From assembly GCA_018335615.1 (NCBI GenBank), contig JAGXRS010000268.1, positions 1 to 5,899 of the forward strand: a stretch of DNA of 5,899 bases. The letters are read 5' to 3'. The position numbers and the translations under genes were made by a program. The stretch is from Hydrogenophaga sp. (GTDB lineage Bacteria; Pseudomonadota; Gammaproteobacteria; Burkholderiales; Burkholderiaceae_C). Position 1 is the first letter of the stretch. Every line of letters begins with the position of its first letter. This document shows, one piece after another, positions 1-4,205 of the stretch. The notes beneath the pieces were generated by a model. That model saw nothing but the letters and a program-made list of their open reading frames with translations, was not told the origin of the DNA and searched no databases.

Positions 1-186
1 GCCATCAGCGGCATGAATGGCCAGTCGCTCGGCGGCCGCAGCATCACCGTGAACGAAGCCCGCCCGATGGAGGCACGTCCTCCCCGCACCGGCGGCTACG
101 GCGGTGGTGACCGTTCGGGTGGCGGCGGCTACGGCGGCGGCGGCGACCGTTCCGGCGGTGGCGGCTACGGCCGTGGCGGTTACTGA
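1..186 (+). CDS. RRM-type glycine-rich RNA-binding protein, C-terminal part (5' end outside window)
   Basis: Frame 1 is open from the window edge to a TGA at 184-186 and gives 61 residues. The first part, AISGMNGQSLGGRSITVNEARP, reads as the last helix and last beta strand of an RNA recognition motif: the 'MNG..LGGR.ITVNEA' pattern is the usual end of short bacterial RRM proteins. The remainder is a Gly/Tyr/Arg-rich tail (GGYGGGDRSGGGG...), which in this family is disordered and thought to help RNA binding. Such proteins are small (about 90-150 aa), cytoplasmic, and often linked to cold or stress response; that role is inferred from the family, not seen here. The RNP1 and RNP2 motifs that bind RNA lie upstream of the window. 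The gene converges on the min operon and ends at a shared terminator. Confidence 0.85.
   Translation, partial: AISGMNGQSLGGRSITVNEARPMEARPPRTGGYGGGDRSGGGGYGGGGDRSGGGGYGRGGY
109..180 (+). repeat. Two tandem 36-bp units encoding a 12-residue Gly-rich repeat
   Basis: Codons 37-48 and 49-60 encode DRSGGGGYGGGG and DRSGGGGYGRGG. The units start with GACCGTTC at 109 and 145, exactly 36 bp apart. They differ mostly at third codon positions, plus one Gly to Arg change. The repeat is in frame, so copy-number change would alter the length of the RNA-binding tail without a frameshift. Confidence 0.8.
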
Positions 187-202
187 GCCCTGCTCGGTCC
201 GC

Positions 203-250
203 CAGCGGTCTCTGGGCCGCTGAACCCCTGAGCCAGCCATGCGCTGGCTC
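203..250 (+). other. Two 3'-UTR hairpins ahead of the terminator
   Basis: Downstream of the RNA-binding protein stop codon, CAGCGG (203-208) pairs with CCGCTG (217-222). Then GAGCCAGC (230-237) pairs perfectly with GCTGGCTC (243-250) around a 5-nt loop. The second hairpin ends four bases before the terminator stem at 254. These could stabilise the 3' end of the mRNA or serve a regulatory purpose; no function is shown. Confidence 0.5.
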
Positions 251-253
251 CAC

Positions 254-291
254 AAAAAAGGCTTCCAGACCGTGGTTTGGAAGCCTTTTTT
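254..291. terminator. Bidirectional intrinsic terminator between the RNA-binding protein gene and minE
   Basis: AAAAAAGGCTTCCA (254-267) is perfectly complementary to TGGAAGCCTTTTTT (278-291), a 14-bp stem with a 10-nt loop. The inner GGCTTCCA/TGGAAGCC pairs form the stem core. The T6 and A6 arms give a U-tract on either strand. It therefore fits termination of the rightward RNA-binding protein transcript and of the leftward minCDE transcript, whose stop codon is about 70 bases away. Confidence 0.9.
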
Positions 292-360
292 GCTGGGCGC
301 GAGTGCCCGGGTGTTCGCCCACAGCCGGGTGTCAGCCGCGGCCCACCCGGCGGGTGGCGC

Positions 361-621
361 TCACTTGCGGTCGGGCAGCTCGATCTTGACCTCGAGCACT
401 TCCAGGTTGTCCTGGCGCTCCAGCAGCACCTTGATGTCTTCGGGGTCGATCTTGATGTACTTGCCGATCACGGCCACCAGTTCGCGTTGCAGCGCGGGCA
501 GGTAGTCGGGCTGGTCCGCGTGGCGCCCACTGCGTTCGTGCGCCAGGATGATTTGCAGGCGTTCCTTGGCAACGCTGGCGGTGCGCTTCTTTTCACCGAG
601 CAGGAAGGACAGTAGCGACAT
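361..621 (-). CDS. minE: Cell division topological specificity factor MinE
   Basis: The 86-residue product has the usual MinE length (about 80-90 aa). The N-terminus MSLLSFLLGEKK is the amphipathic membrane-binding segment. It is followed by the anti-MinCD helix region around residues 14-31 (ASVAKERLQIILAHERSG), which contacts MinD and stimulates its ATPase. The C-terminal half (DYLPALQRELVAVIGKYIKIDPEDIKVLLE...LEVLEVKIELP) is the dimerising topological-specificity domain. MinE drives MinD off the membrane, producing the oscillation that confines MinC to the cell poles. The start is supported by GGAGG at 632-636, 10 nt upstream and inside the last codons of minD. Three bases separate the minD stop from this ATG, so the two are translationally coupled. 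minE is last in the operon and runs to the terminator at 254-291. Confidence 0.97.
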   Translation of the reverse strand: MSLLSFLLGEKKRTASVAKERLQIILAHERSGRHADQPDYLPALQRELVAVIGKYIKIDPEDIKVLLERQDNLEVLEVKIELPDRK

Positions 622-624
622 GGG

Positions 625-1440
625 TCATTTCCCTCCGAACAGGCGTTTGAAGAAACCGGCTTTTTCCGCCTCGATGAATCGCAGCGGTTTGTCGGCGCCC
701 AGGAAACGGTCGATCACGTCGCTGTAGGCCTCGGCCACGTCGGTGCCCTTGAGGTGGATGGCCGGCATGCCCTGGTTGGACGCGGCCAGCACACTCTCGC
801 TCTCGGGAATCACCCCGATCAGCTTGATGCGCAGGATGTCCTGGATGTCTTCGAGCGAGAGCATCTGGCCCTCGGCCACGCGGCTGGGGTTGTAGCGCGT
901 GATCAGCAAGTGTTCCTTGATCGGCTCCTTGCCGTCGATGGCGCGCTGGGTCTTGCTGCCGAGCATGCCCAGGATGCGGTCGGAATCGCGCACGCTGGAG
1001 ACTTCCGGGTTCGTGACGACGAGCGCTTCGTCGGCGTAGTGCATGGCCATCATGGCGCCGGTCTCGATGCCAGCGGGTGAGTCGCACACGATGTACTCGA
1101 ACCCCATGGCGGCCAGGTCGGTCAGCACCTTGTGCACACCCTCCTGGGTGAGCGCGTCCTTGTCGCGTGTCTGGCTGGCGGCCAGCACGTACAGGTTCTC
1201 GCACTGCTTGTCCTTGATGAGCGCCTGGTTCAGGTTGGCCTCGCCCTGGATGACGTTGATCAGGTCGTACACCACACGGCGTTCACAGCCCATGATCAGG
1301 TCGAGGTTGCGCAGGCCGACGTCGAAATCGATGACCGCGGTCTTGTGGCCGCGCAGCGCAAGGCCGGTGGCGAAGCTGGCGCTGGTGGTGGTCTTGCCCA
1401 CCCCGCCTTTGCCGGAGGTGACGACAACGATTTTGGTCAT
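625..1440 (-). CDS. minD: Septum site-determining ATPase MinD
   Basis: The 271-residue product matches the usual MinD length of about 270 aa. A deviant Walker A motif, SGKGGVGKTT, lies at residues 9-18 with the signature Lys11 and the P-loop Lys16. AVIDFDVGLRNLDLIMG follows near residues 36-52, and VCDSPAGIE (Walker B/switch II) near residues 118-126. The C-terminus GFFKRLFGGK is the amphipathic membrane-targeting helix that binds the inner membrane when MinD is an ATP dimer. MinD recruits MinC to the membrane, and MinE stimulates its ATPase. It is the middle gene of minCDE, 50 nt after minC and 3 nt before minE. The ATG at 1440-1438 sits exactly at the MTKIVVVTSGKGG start conserved in the family. 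No strong Shine-Dalgarno is seen; GAAAG about 10 nt upstream is the best candidate. Confidence 0.98.
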   Translation of the reverse strand: MTKIVVVTSGKGGVGKTTTSASFATGLALRGHKTAVIDFDVGLRNLDLIMGCERRVVYDLINVIQGEANLNQALIKDKQCENLYVLAASQTRDKDALTQEGVHKVLTDLAAMGFEYIVCDSPAGIETGAMMAMHYADEALVVTNPEVSSVRDSDRILGMLGSKTQRAIDGKEPIKEHLLITRYNPSRVAEGQMLSLEDIQDILRIKLIGVIPESESVLAASNQGMPAIHLKGTDVAEAYSDVIDRFLGADKPLRFIEAEKAGFFKRLFGGK

Positions 1441-1490
1441 GGTGAGGGGTCTTTCAGAAATCGGAGAGAGATAGAGACGGGCATCGGCTC

Positions 1491-2255
1491 TCAGGCAGAC
1501 AGCGGATCGATCACCAGCTTGTCGCCGTCTGGTCCGGGCACCAGGCGCACCTGGGCCACCTTGCCCAGCACCGGGGTGGGCAACGGGACTTCGCTGGTGC
1601 GGTAGATGCCGGCAATGGAAATCAATTCGGGCGCCATCGACAACGCAAAAATGCGGGCGTCGGCGTTGCCGCGTGCCCCCGCAATGGCCTTGCCACGCAG
1701 CGGTGCGTACACATGGATGTGGCCGTCGGCGATCACCTCGGCACCCGGGTTCACCATGGCCAGCACCACCAGGTCGCGACCGCGGGCGTAGACCTGCTGA
1801 CCTGAGCGCAACGGCCGGTCGATGACAAGCGCACCCACGGGAATCGACACGGCCGCCGCTTCGGCCACCGCTGGCGTGGCGGCGGTGGGTGCGGGTACCG
1901 GACTGGCGCGCTGTACCGTCGCATCGGTGGCGGCAATCAGCCCGGCGCCAAAAGCCTGCGCCATCTGATCGGCGTTGCCGCCACGCACCGCCACCGGGTT
2001 CAGGCGGTGCTGACGCAACAGGTCCACAAGGGATGGAATGTCGAGCTGGGCACCGGGCTGGGCCACCTGCAGAGGGAAGAGATCCAGGACCAGGGGATCC
2101 TGATCGAAGAAATCGGGCACATCACCAAAACGCTGGGCAAATTCAATGCGCAGCTGTGCAAGATCGGCCGACTTGAGCAGCAAGGCCACCAGCGGCAAGT
2201 TGGCGCTCTTGATCTCAAACGTGGTGGGCGCGTTGGCGGTGAGGGCAACGGACAT
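1491..2255 (-). CDS. minC: Septum site-determining protein MinC (FtsZ assembly inhibitor)
   Basis: The product is 254 residues, within the MinC range. The N-terminal domain (about residues 10-105, from TFEIKSANLPLVALLL through the FFDQDPLVLDLFPL and LVDLLRQHRLNPVAVRGG segments) is the FtsZ-antagonising domain. A Pro/Ala-rich linker follows (about residues 112-138, PVPAPTAATPAVAEAA). The C-terminal beta-helix domain has the family signature LVIDRPLRSGQQVYARGRDLVVLAMVNPGAEVIADGHIHVYAPLRGKAIAG, including the RSGQ motif that contacts MinD. At VYAPLRG a residue that is commonly Gly in relatives is Ala; this is from memory and probably neutral. As the first gene of the leftward minCDE operon it depends on a promoter in 2256-2424. 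The ATG at 2255-2253 has no clear Shine-Dalgarno; the sequence just ahead of it is CCCCTCAC. Confidence 0.96.
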   Translation of the reverse strand: MSVALTANAPTTFEIKSANLPLVALLLKSADLAQLRIEFAQRFGDVPDFFDQDPLVLDLFPLQVAQPGAQLDIPSLVDLLRQHRLNPVAVRGGNADQMAQAFGAGLIAATDATVQRASPVPAPTAATPAVAEAAAVSIPVGALVIDRPLRSGQQVYARGRDLVVLAMVNPGAEVIADGHIHVYAPLRGKAIAGARGNADARIFALSMAPELISIAGIYRTSEVPLPTPVLGKVAQVRLVPGPDGDKLVIDPLSA

Positions 2256-2312
2256 GTGAGGGGCGGTCTCGGGGTGCGGTAGCGCCCCGGCAGGGCCACT
2301 ACACAGGATCTC

Positions 2313-2318
2313 GTTATA
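2313..2318 (-). promoter_or_regulatory. Possible -10 element for minCDE (TATAAC)
   Basis: On the minus strand, TATAAC (complement of 2313-2318) is the closest match to TATAAT in the minC upstream region. It lies about 58 nt before the minC start codon, in the least GC-rich part of this interval. No good -35 hexamer is seen at 16-18 bp; the sequence there is TGCTGA-like. The call therefore rests on the -10 element and position alone. Confidence 0.35.
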
Positions 2319-2378
2319 GCAAGAAAGGGACCTGCTCAGCAGCTCACGATCTTAACAGTGGGGTGCCCGCCACTTGTG

Positions 2379-2388
2379 TACAGCTGTA
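2379..2388. promoter_or_regulatory. 10-bp palindrome in the minC/prenyltransferase divergent region
   Basis: TACAGCTGTA is a perfect palindrome located 37-46 nt upstream of the prenyltransferase ATG and about 125 nt upstream of minC. Its position between divergent genes would suit an operator. A single 10-bp palindrome can occur by chance, and no second copy was noticed nearby. Confidence 0.25.
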
Positions 2389-2424
2389 ACCGCGCCTGCA
2401 CGCCGGGTGCATACTGTGGGGCGT

Positions 2425-3372
2425 ATGAAAAGCACCCCCGATCTGACGGTGTCGCGGTGGGCCCGGACCGGGCTGTGGCTTCGCATGACACGTCCCCTTT
2501 TTCTGCTCCTGACCGTGGTGGCCTGCGTGCTGGGCACCGCCACGGCAGCGGCCTGCGGATGTGGGTTGGACCTGTCGCTGGCCGCAGGCGCCACGGCGCT
2601 GGCGGTGCTGGCGCACGCGGCCGGCAATGTGCTCAACGATCTGCACGACGCCCGCAACGGCGCCGATGCGAGCAACCAGACAGGTCTGCATCCCTTCACC
2701 GGCGGGTCTCGCCTGATCCAGACCGGCGCCGTGAGCGAACGGCAGACAGCGGAACTGGCGCAGGCCCTGTGCGTGTTCCTGTTGCCCGCCGGCTTGCTGC
2801 TGGCCGTGATGACCGGCCCCGGTGTCTTGCTGCTTGGGCTGGCGGGCATGGCGCTGGCCTGGGCCTACTCGGCACCACCGTTTCGCCTCATGTCGCGCGG
2901 ACTGGGCGAGCTGAGCGTGGGCCTGGTCTGGTTCCTGGTGGTCATCGGTGCCGACTACGTGCAGAGGCGACAGTTCTTCCCGATCCCGGCGGCCGTTGCG
3001 CTGAGCTTTGCCACGCTGGTCGCCGCCCTGCTGCTGGCCAACGGATTCCCCGATCGGGCCGCCGATGCACAGGTGGGCAAACAGACCCTGGTGGTGCGGC
3101 TGGGGCCCAGCGCGGCCGCGGCACTCTACGGCACCTGGGTGGTGCTGGCGCATGGCTGGCTGGCGCTGAGCGTGTGGTTGCTGATTCCACCGATGCAGGC
3201 GCTGTGGGGGTTGCTCTCGCTGCCTGTGTCACTCGCGGCCTGGGCTTGGCTCTGGCGATACCGGCATCGGCCGTCGCGCTTGCGGCCCGCGCTGGCGCTG
3301 AGCGCGTCGGCCGTGATGGCGCACGGCCTGGGTATGGCGTGGGGCTTCTGGCAACTGGCCAGCGCCCGCTGA
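2425..3372 (+). CDS. UbiA-superfamily membrane prenyltransferase, MenA-like
   Basis: The 315-residue product is rich in hydrophobic segments and likely has eight or nine membrane helices, as in UbiA-type enzymes. These transfer a polyprenyl chain from its diphosphate to an aromatic acceptor at the inner membrane. The first Asp-rich motif is at residues 71-81 (NDLHDARNGAD) and the second at 206-219 (NGFPDRAADAQVGK), followed by QTLVVRLG. These bind Mg2+ and the prenyl diphosphate. The second motif (N..D..xD...GK.TL.VRLG) resembles MenA (1,4-dihydroxy-2-naphthoate prenyltransferase) more than 4-hydroxybenzoate UbiA. No other quinone-pathway gene is in the window, so the acceptor is unknown. The ATG at 2425 is preferred because MKSTPDLTVSRWARTGLWLRMTRPL gives a normal N-terminus with the first membrane helix near residues 22-42. 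Only a weak GGGG precedes it. The gene is divergent from minC and runs toward the origin-like region, with no obvious intrinsic terminator after it. Confidence 0.85.
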   Translation: MKSTPDLTVSRWARTGLWLRMTRPLFLLLTVVACVLGTATAAACGCGLDLSLAAGATALAVLAHAAGNVLNDLHDARNGADASNQTGLHPFTGGSRLIQTGAVSERQTAELAQALCVFLLPAGLLLAVMTGPGVLLLGLAGMALAWAYSAPPFRLMSRGLGELSVGLVWFLVVIGADYVQRRQFFPIPAAVALSFATLVAALLLANGFPDRAADAQVGKQTLVVRLGPSAAAALYGTWVVLAHGWLALSVWLLIPPMQALWGLLSLPVSLAAWAWLWRYRHRPSRLRPALALSASAVMAHGLGMAWGFWQLASAR

Positions 3373-3404
3373 AGCGCGACCCCCTCAGGATCTGCGCACA
3401 AGCC

Positions 3405-3413
3405 TGTGCATAA
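3405..3413 (-). promoter_or_regulatory. DnaA box (TTATGCACA)
   Basis: The minus strand reads TTATGCACA, matching the TTATNCACA consensus at every specified position. It lies 33 nt past the prenyltransferase stop codon and is the leftmost box of the cluster. It points opposite to the next box at 3433. Confidence 0.7.
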
Positions 3414-3432
3414 CTTTCTAGCAAGTGAACGG

Positions 3433-3441
3433 TTATCCACA
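3433..3441 (+). promoter_or_regulatory. DnaA box (TTATCCACA, exact high-affinity consensus)
   Basis: The plus strand reads TTATCCACA, identical to the strongest E. coli box type (R1/R4). It is 19 bp from the inverted box at 3405-3413, so the two form a converging pair at the left edge of the origin-like region. Confidence 0.8.
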
Positions 3442-3474
3442 GATGCAGCGCTGCTTCTCGACTTGTCCCCTTTT

Positions 3475-3500
3475 CGTGCCGCCGTAAACAGGGCGGCATG
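3475..3500. other. Perfect stem-loop inside the origin-like region
   Basis: TGCCGCC (3477-3483) pairs with GGCGGCA (3492-3498) around an 8-nt loop. One G-T and one C-G pair extend it to nine pairs (3475-3483 with 3492-3500). No T-tract follows on either strand, so it is not a typical terminator. It sits directly before repeat copy A. Confidence 0.5.
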
Positions 3501-3516
3501 CACACGGTTCTGCGCT

Positions 3517-3532
3517 CGACAAGTGCTTGTCC
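3517..3532. promoter_or_regulatory. GACAAG-TG-CTTGTC inverted repeat (repeat A core)
   Basis: GACAAG (3518-3523) and CTTGTC (3526-3531) form a 6-bp inverted repeat with a two-base centre. It corresponds to the perfect 16-bp palindrome at 4040-4055 with one substitution in the centre and one at the left flank. A half site, ACTTGTCCC, lies upstream at 3461-3469. The binding protein is unknown. Confidence 0.5.
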
Positions 3533-3550
3533 AGCTTGGGAAAAAGCCGG

Positions 3551-3559
3551 TTGTGCACA
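3551..3559 (+). promoter_or_regulatory. DnaA-box-like site (TTGTGCACA, one mismatch)
   Basis: TTGTGCACA differs from TTATNCACA only at the third position and contains the palindrome TGTGCACA. It is the box nearest the CTA triplet tract (first triplet at 3574) and points toward it. That is the position expected for the box from which DnaA would load onto the unwinding element. It also closes repeat copy A. Confidence 0.55.
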
Positions 3560-3573
3560 CAAATGGCCTTGCT

Positions 3574-3617
3574 CTACTACTACTGCTAATTTGAAATAGA
3601 AGTATTAGAAGAATAGA
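3574..3617 (+). other. Candidate DNA unwinding element with DnaA-trio triplets
   Basis: After a DnaA-box-like site and a short segment containing GGCC (3560-3573), the plus strand reads CTA CTA CTA CTG CTA (3574-3588), so the minus strand carries 3'-GAT-5' triplets. It then runs into an AT-rich stretch to 3617; 3586-3617 is over 75 % A+T by eye in an otherwise GC-rich window. Box, GC block, triplets and AT-rich DNA in this order match the basal unwinding system described for Bacillus subtilis oriC and other bacteria. Function is inferred from this layout. Confidence 0.55.
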
Positions 3618-3926
3618 GCGGGAACCCAAAAAACCCGCGCGCCGGAAAAATCGAGGTGGTTCGATGCCCAAACAACGGCAAGGGCCCGACAGATTTCAAC
3701 CAGACGGGTTGTCAAAACCGGGGCAGTGAGCTTTTGCGACCCTCAACCGGTGCGATAAGGTGCCCTGGGAGCGCTGTACAGGGTCTGGAACGCCGAGAAC
3801 CGGACGTGAGAGGATGGCAGCCACCTTCCTGGATGAAAAGCGGCTGATGAGGTCGCCTCGTCTTCCGTCACCTTCGCCCGATGCAAACGGGTTGCCACGC
3901 GTTCGCAGGGTCTGCCAACACAAGTC
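3618..3926. other. Spacer between the two DnaA-box clusters, no gene seen
   Basis: Short open frames cross this 309-bp stretch, but none has a ribosome binding site, a recognisable domain or codon use like the neighbouring genes. A weak GCGGG/CCCGC stem (3618-3622 with 3634-3638) and CAACC/GGTTG hairpin-like repeats are present, along with several AACCGG hexamers. No DnaA box was found here. In some bipartite origins the equivalent position is filled by dnaA, which is absent. Confidence 0.6.
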
Positions 3927-3935
3927 TGTGGATAT
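3927..3935 (-). promoter_or_regulatory. DnaA-box-like site (ATATCCACA, one mismatch)
   Basis: The minus strand reads ATATCCACA, which differs from TTATCCACA only in the first base. It opens the right-hand cluster and points away from the box at 4074-4082. Confidence 0.45.
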
Positions 3936-4039
3936 CTTGATGGCAACTTGATGGTGATCCATGGCACGATGGGTATTGCCTTGGGTCATCGCCTTTTCAC
4001 GTCGCCCGAAACAGCACCCTGTGCACACGGTTGTACAAC

Positions 4040-4055
4040 GGACAAGTACTTGTCC
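4040..4055. promoter_or_regulatory. Perfect 16-bp palindrome GGACAAGTACTTGTCC
   Basis: Both arms, GGACAAGT and ACTTGTCC, match completely. It directly follows a second perfect palindrome, GTTGTACAAC (4030-4039), and shortly after a third, TGTGCACA (4020-4027). The architecture suggests a dimeric DNA-binding protein, but the sequence does not match the ParB parS or LexA consensus known to me. Confidence 0.6.
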
Positions 4056-4073
4056 CGAATGGAAAAACCCACG

Positions 4074-4082
4074 TTATCCACA
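4074..4082 (+). promoter_or_regulatory. DnaA box (TTATCCACA, exact high-affinity consensus)
   Basis: This is the second exact TTATCCACA in the window, at the right end of repeat copy B and 18 bp after the 16-bp palindrome. The following bases (CAGAAATTTG) are mildly AT-rich but show no CTA triplet run. Confidence 0.8.
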
Positions 4083-4131
4083 GAAATTTGTATTCAGCTC
4101 ACAAGAAGAACAGGAGCCAGAAGGCTGGGCG

Positions 4132-4157
4132 AAAAAAAACCGCCCTCACGGGCGGTT
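4132..4157 (-). terminator. Intrinsic terminator of the Pat-like gene
   Basis: On the minus strand AACCGCCC pairs with GGGCGGTT (4138-4145 with 4150-4157) around a 4-nt loop. It is followed by eight T residues (complement of A8 at 4132-4139). This is a textbook intrinsic terminator 48 nt past the stop codon of the leftward Pat-like gene. It would stop that transcript before it entered the origin-like region. Confidence 0.93.
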
Positions 4158-4205
4158 GGATCCAAGGCAAACCGGGCCGCCGACTGACTGCTCGCCGGCC
4201 GGGCG

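Larger units (their letters stand above)
3499..3559 (+). repeat. Origin-region direct repeat, copy A (61 bp)
   Basis: Copy A aligns without gaps to copy B at 4022-4082; by hand count 44 of 61 positions agree. The conserved blocks are TGCACACGGTT at the left end, GACAAGTGCTTGTCC in the centre, an AAAA-containing spacer, and a DnaA-box-like TTGTGCACA at the right end. The spacing from palindrome to box is 33 bp in both copies. Conserved blocks with a divergent spacer suggest selected protein-binding sites rather than a recent duplication. Confidence 0.75.
4022..4082 (+). repeat. Origin-region direct repeat, copy B (61 bp)
   Basis: This is the partner of copy A at 3499-3559, 523 bp away and in the same orientation. 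It begins with TGCACACGGTT and carries the complete 16-bp palindrome at 4040-4055. It ends in an exact TTATCCACA DnaA box. Unlike copy A it is not followed by CTA triplets, so only copy A looks able to start unwinding. Confidence 0.75.
3396..4085. other. Candidate bipartite replication origin (oriC-like), or DnaA-binding locus
   Basis: This stretch carries no convincing gene and lies in an 833-bp gap, the longest in the window. It has three exact TTATNCACA DnaA boxes and two one-mismatch boxes on both strands. It also has an AT-rich segment with CTA triplets beside one box and a 61-bp direct repeat that combines a palindrome with a DnaA box. The left cluster (3396-3617) has boxes, trios and the AT-rich tract. 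The right cluster (3927-4085) has boxes and palindromes but no comparable AT-rich tract. About 310 bp separate them. An origin normally also shows GC-skew inversion and often a neighbouring dnaA; neither can be assessed here. A DnaA-titration site is the main alternative. Confidence 0.55.

Noticed and set aside
2410..2415. CATACT as a -10 element for the prenyltransferase
   Set aside because: It lies only 9 bp before the ATG, which would give almost no leader, and no -35 element is seen at the right distance.
2374..2424. Upstream TTG start for the prenyltransferase, adding 17 residues
   Set aside because: The added stretch (MCTAVTAPARRVHTVGR) is not like the family N-terminus, has no ribosome binding site and covers the likely regulatory region. 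The ATG at 2425 fits better.
2344..3153. 269-codon frame antisense to the prenyltransferase
   Set aside because: Low-complexity Gln/Arg/Gly/His-rich composition typical of the shadow of a GC-rich gene. The sense strand encodes clear prenyltransferase motifs.
3392..3400. CTGCGCACA and similar GCACA sites (3496-3504, 4019-4027) as further DnaA boxes
   Set aside because: They have two or three mismatches to TTATNCACA. They might be weak sites but cannot be supported from sequence alone.
3396..3409. GCACA-AGCC-TGTGC hairpin as the terminator of the prenyltransferase gene
   Set aside because: The stem is only 5 bp, with no proper T-tract, and it overlaps an exact DnaA box that explains the sequence better.
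3696..4028. 110-codon open frame on the minus strand inside the gene-free region
   Set aside because: It has no recognisable domain, no convincing ribosome binding site and an amino-acid mix typical of random GC-rich frames. It also overlaps a DnaA-box-like site and the start of a repeat.
3373..4205. CRISPR array, tRNA, rRNA or insertion sequence in the gap
   Set aside because: There is no regularly spaced repeat series, no tRNA-like cloverleaf, no transposase frame and no terminal inverted repeats with target duplications. The only repeat is the 61-bp pair.
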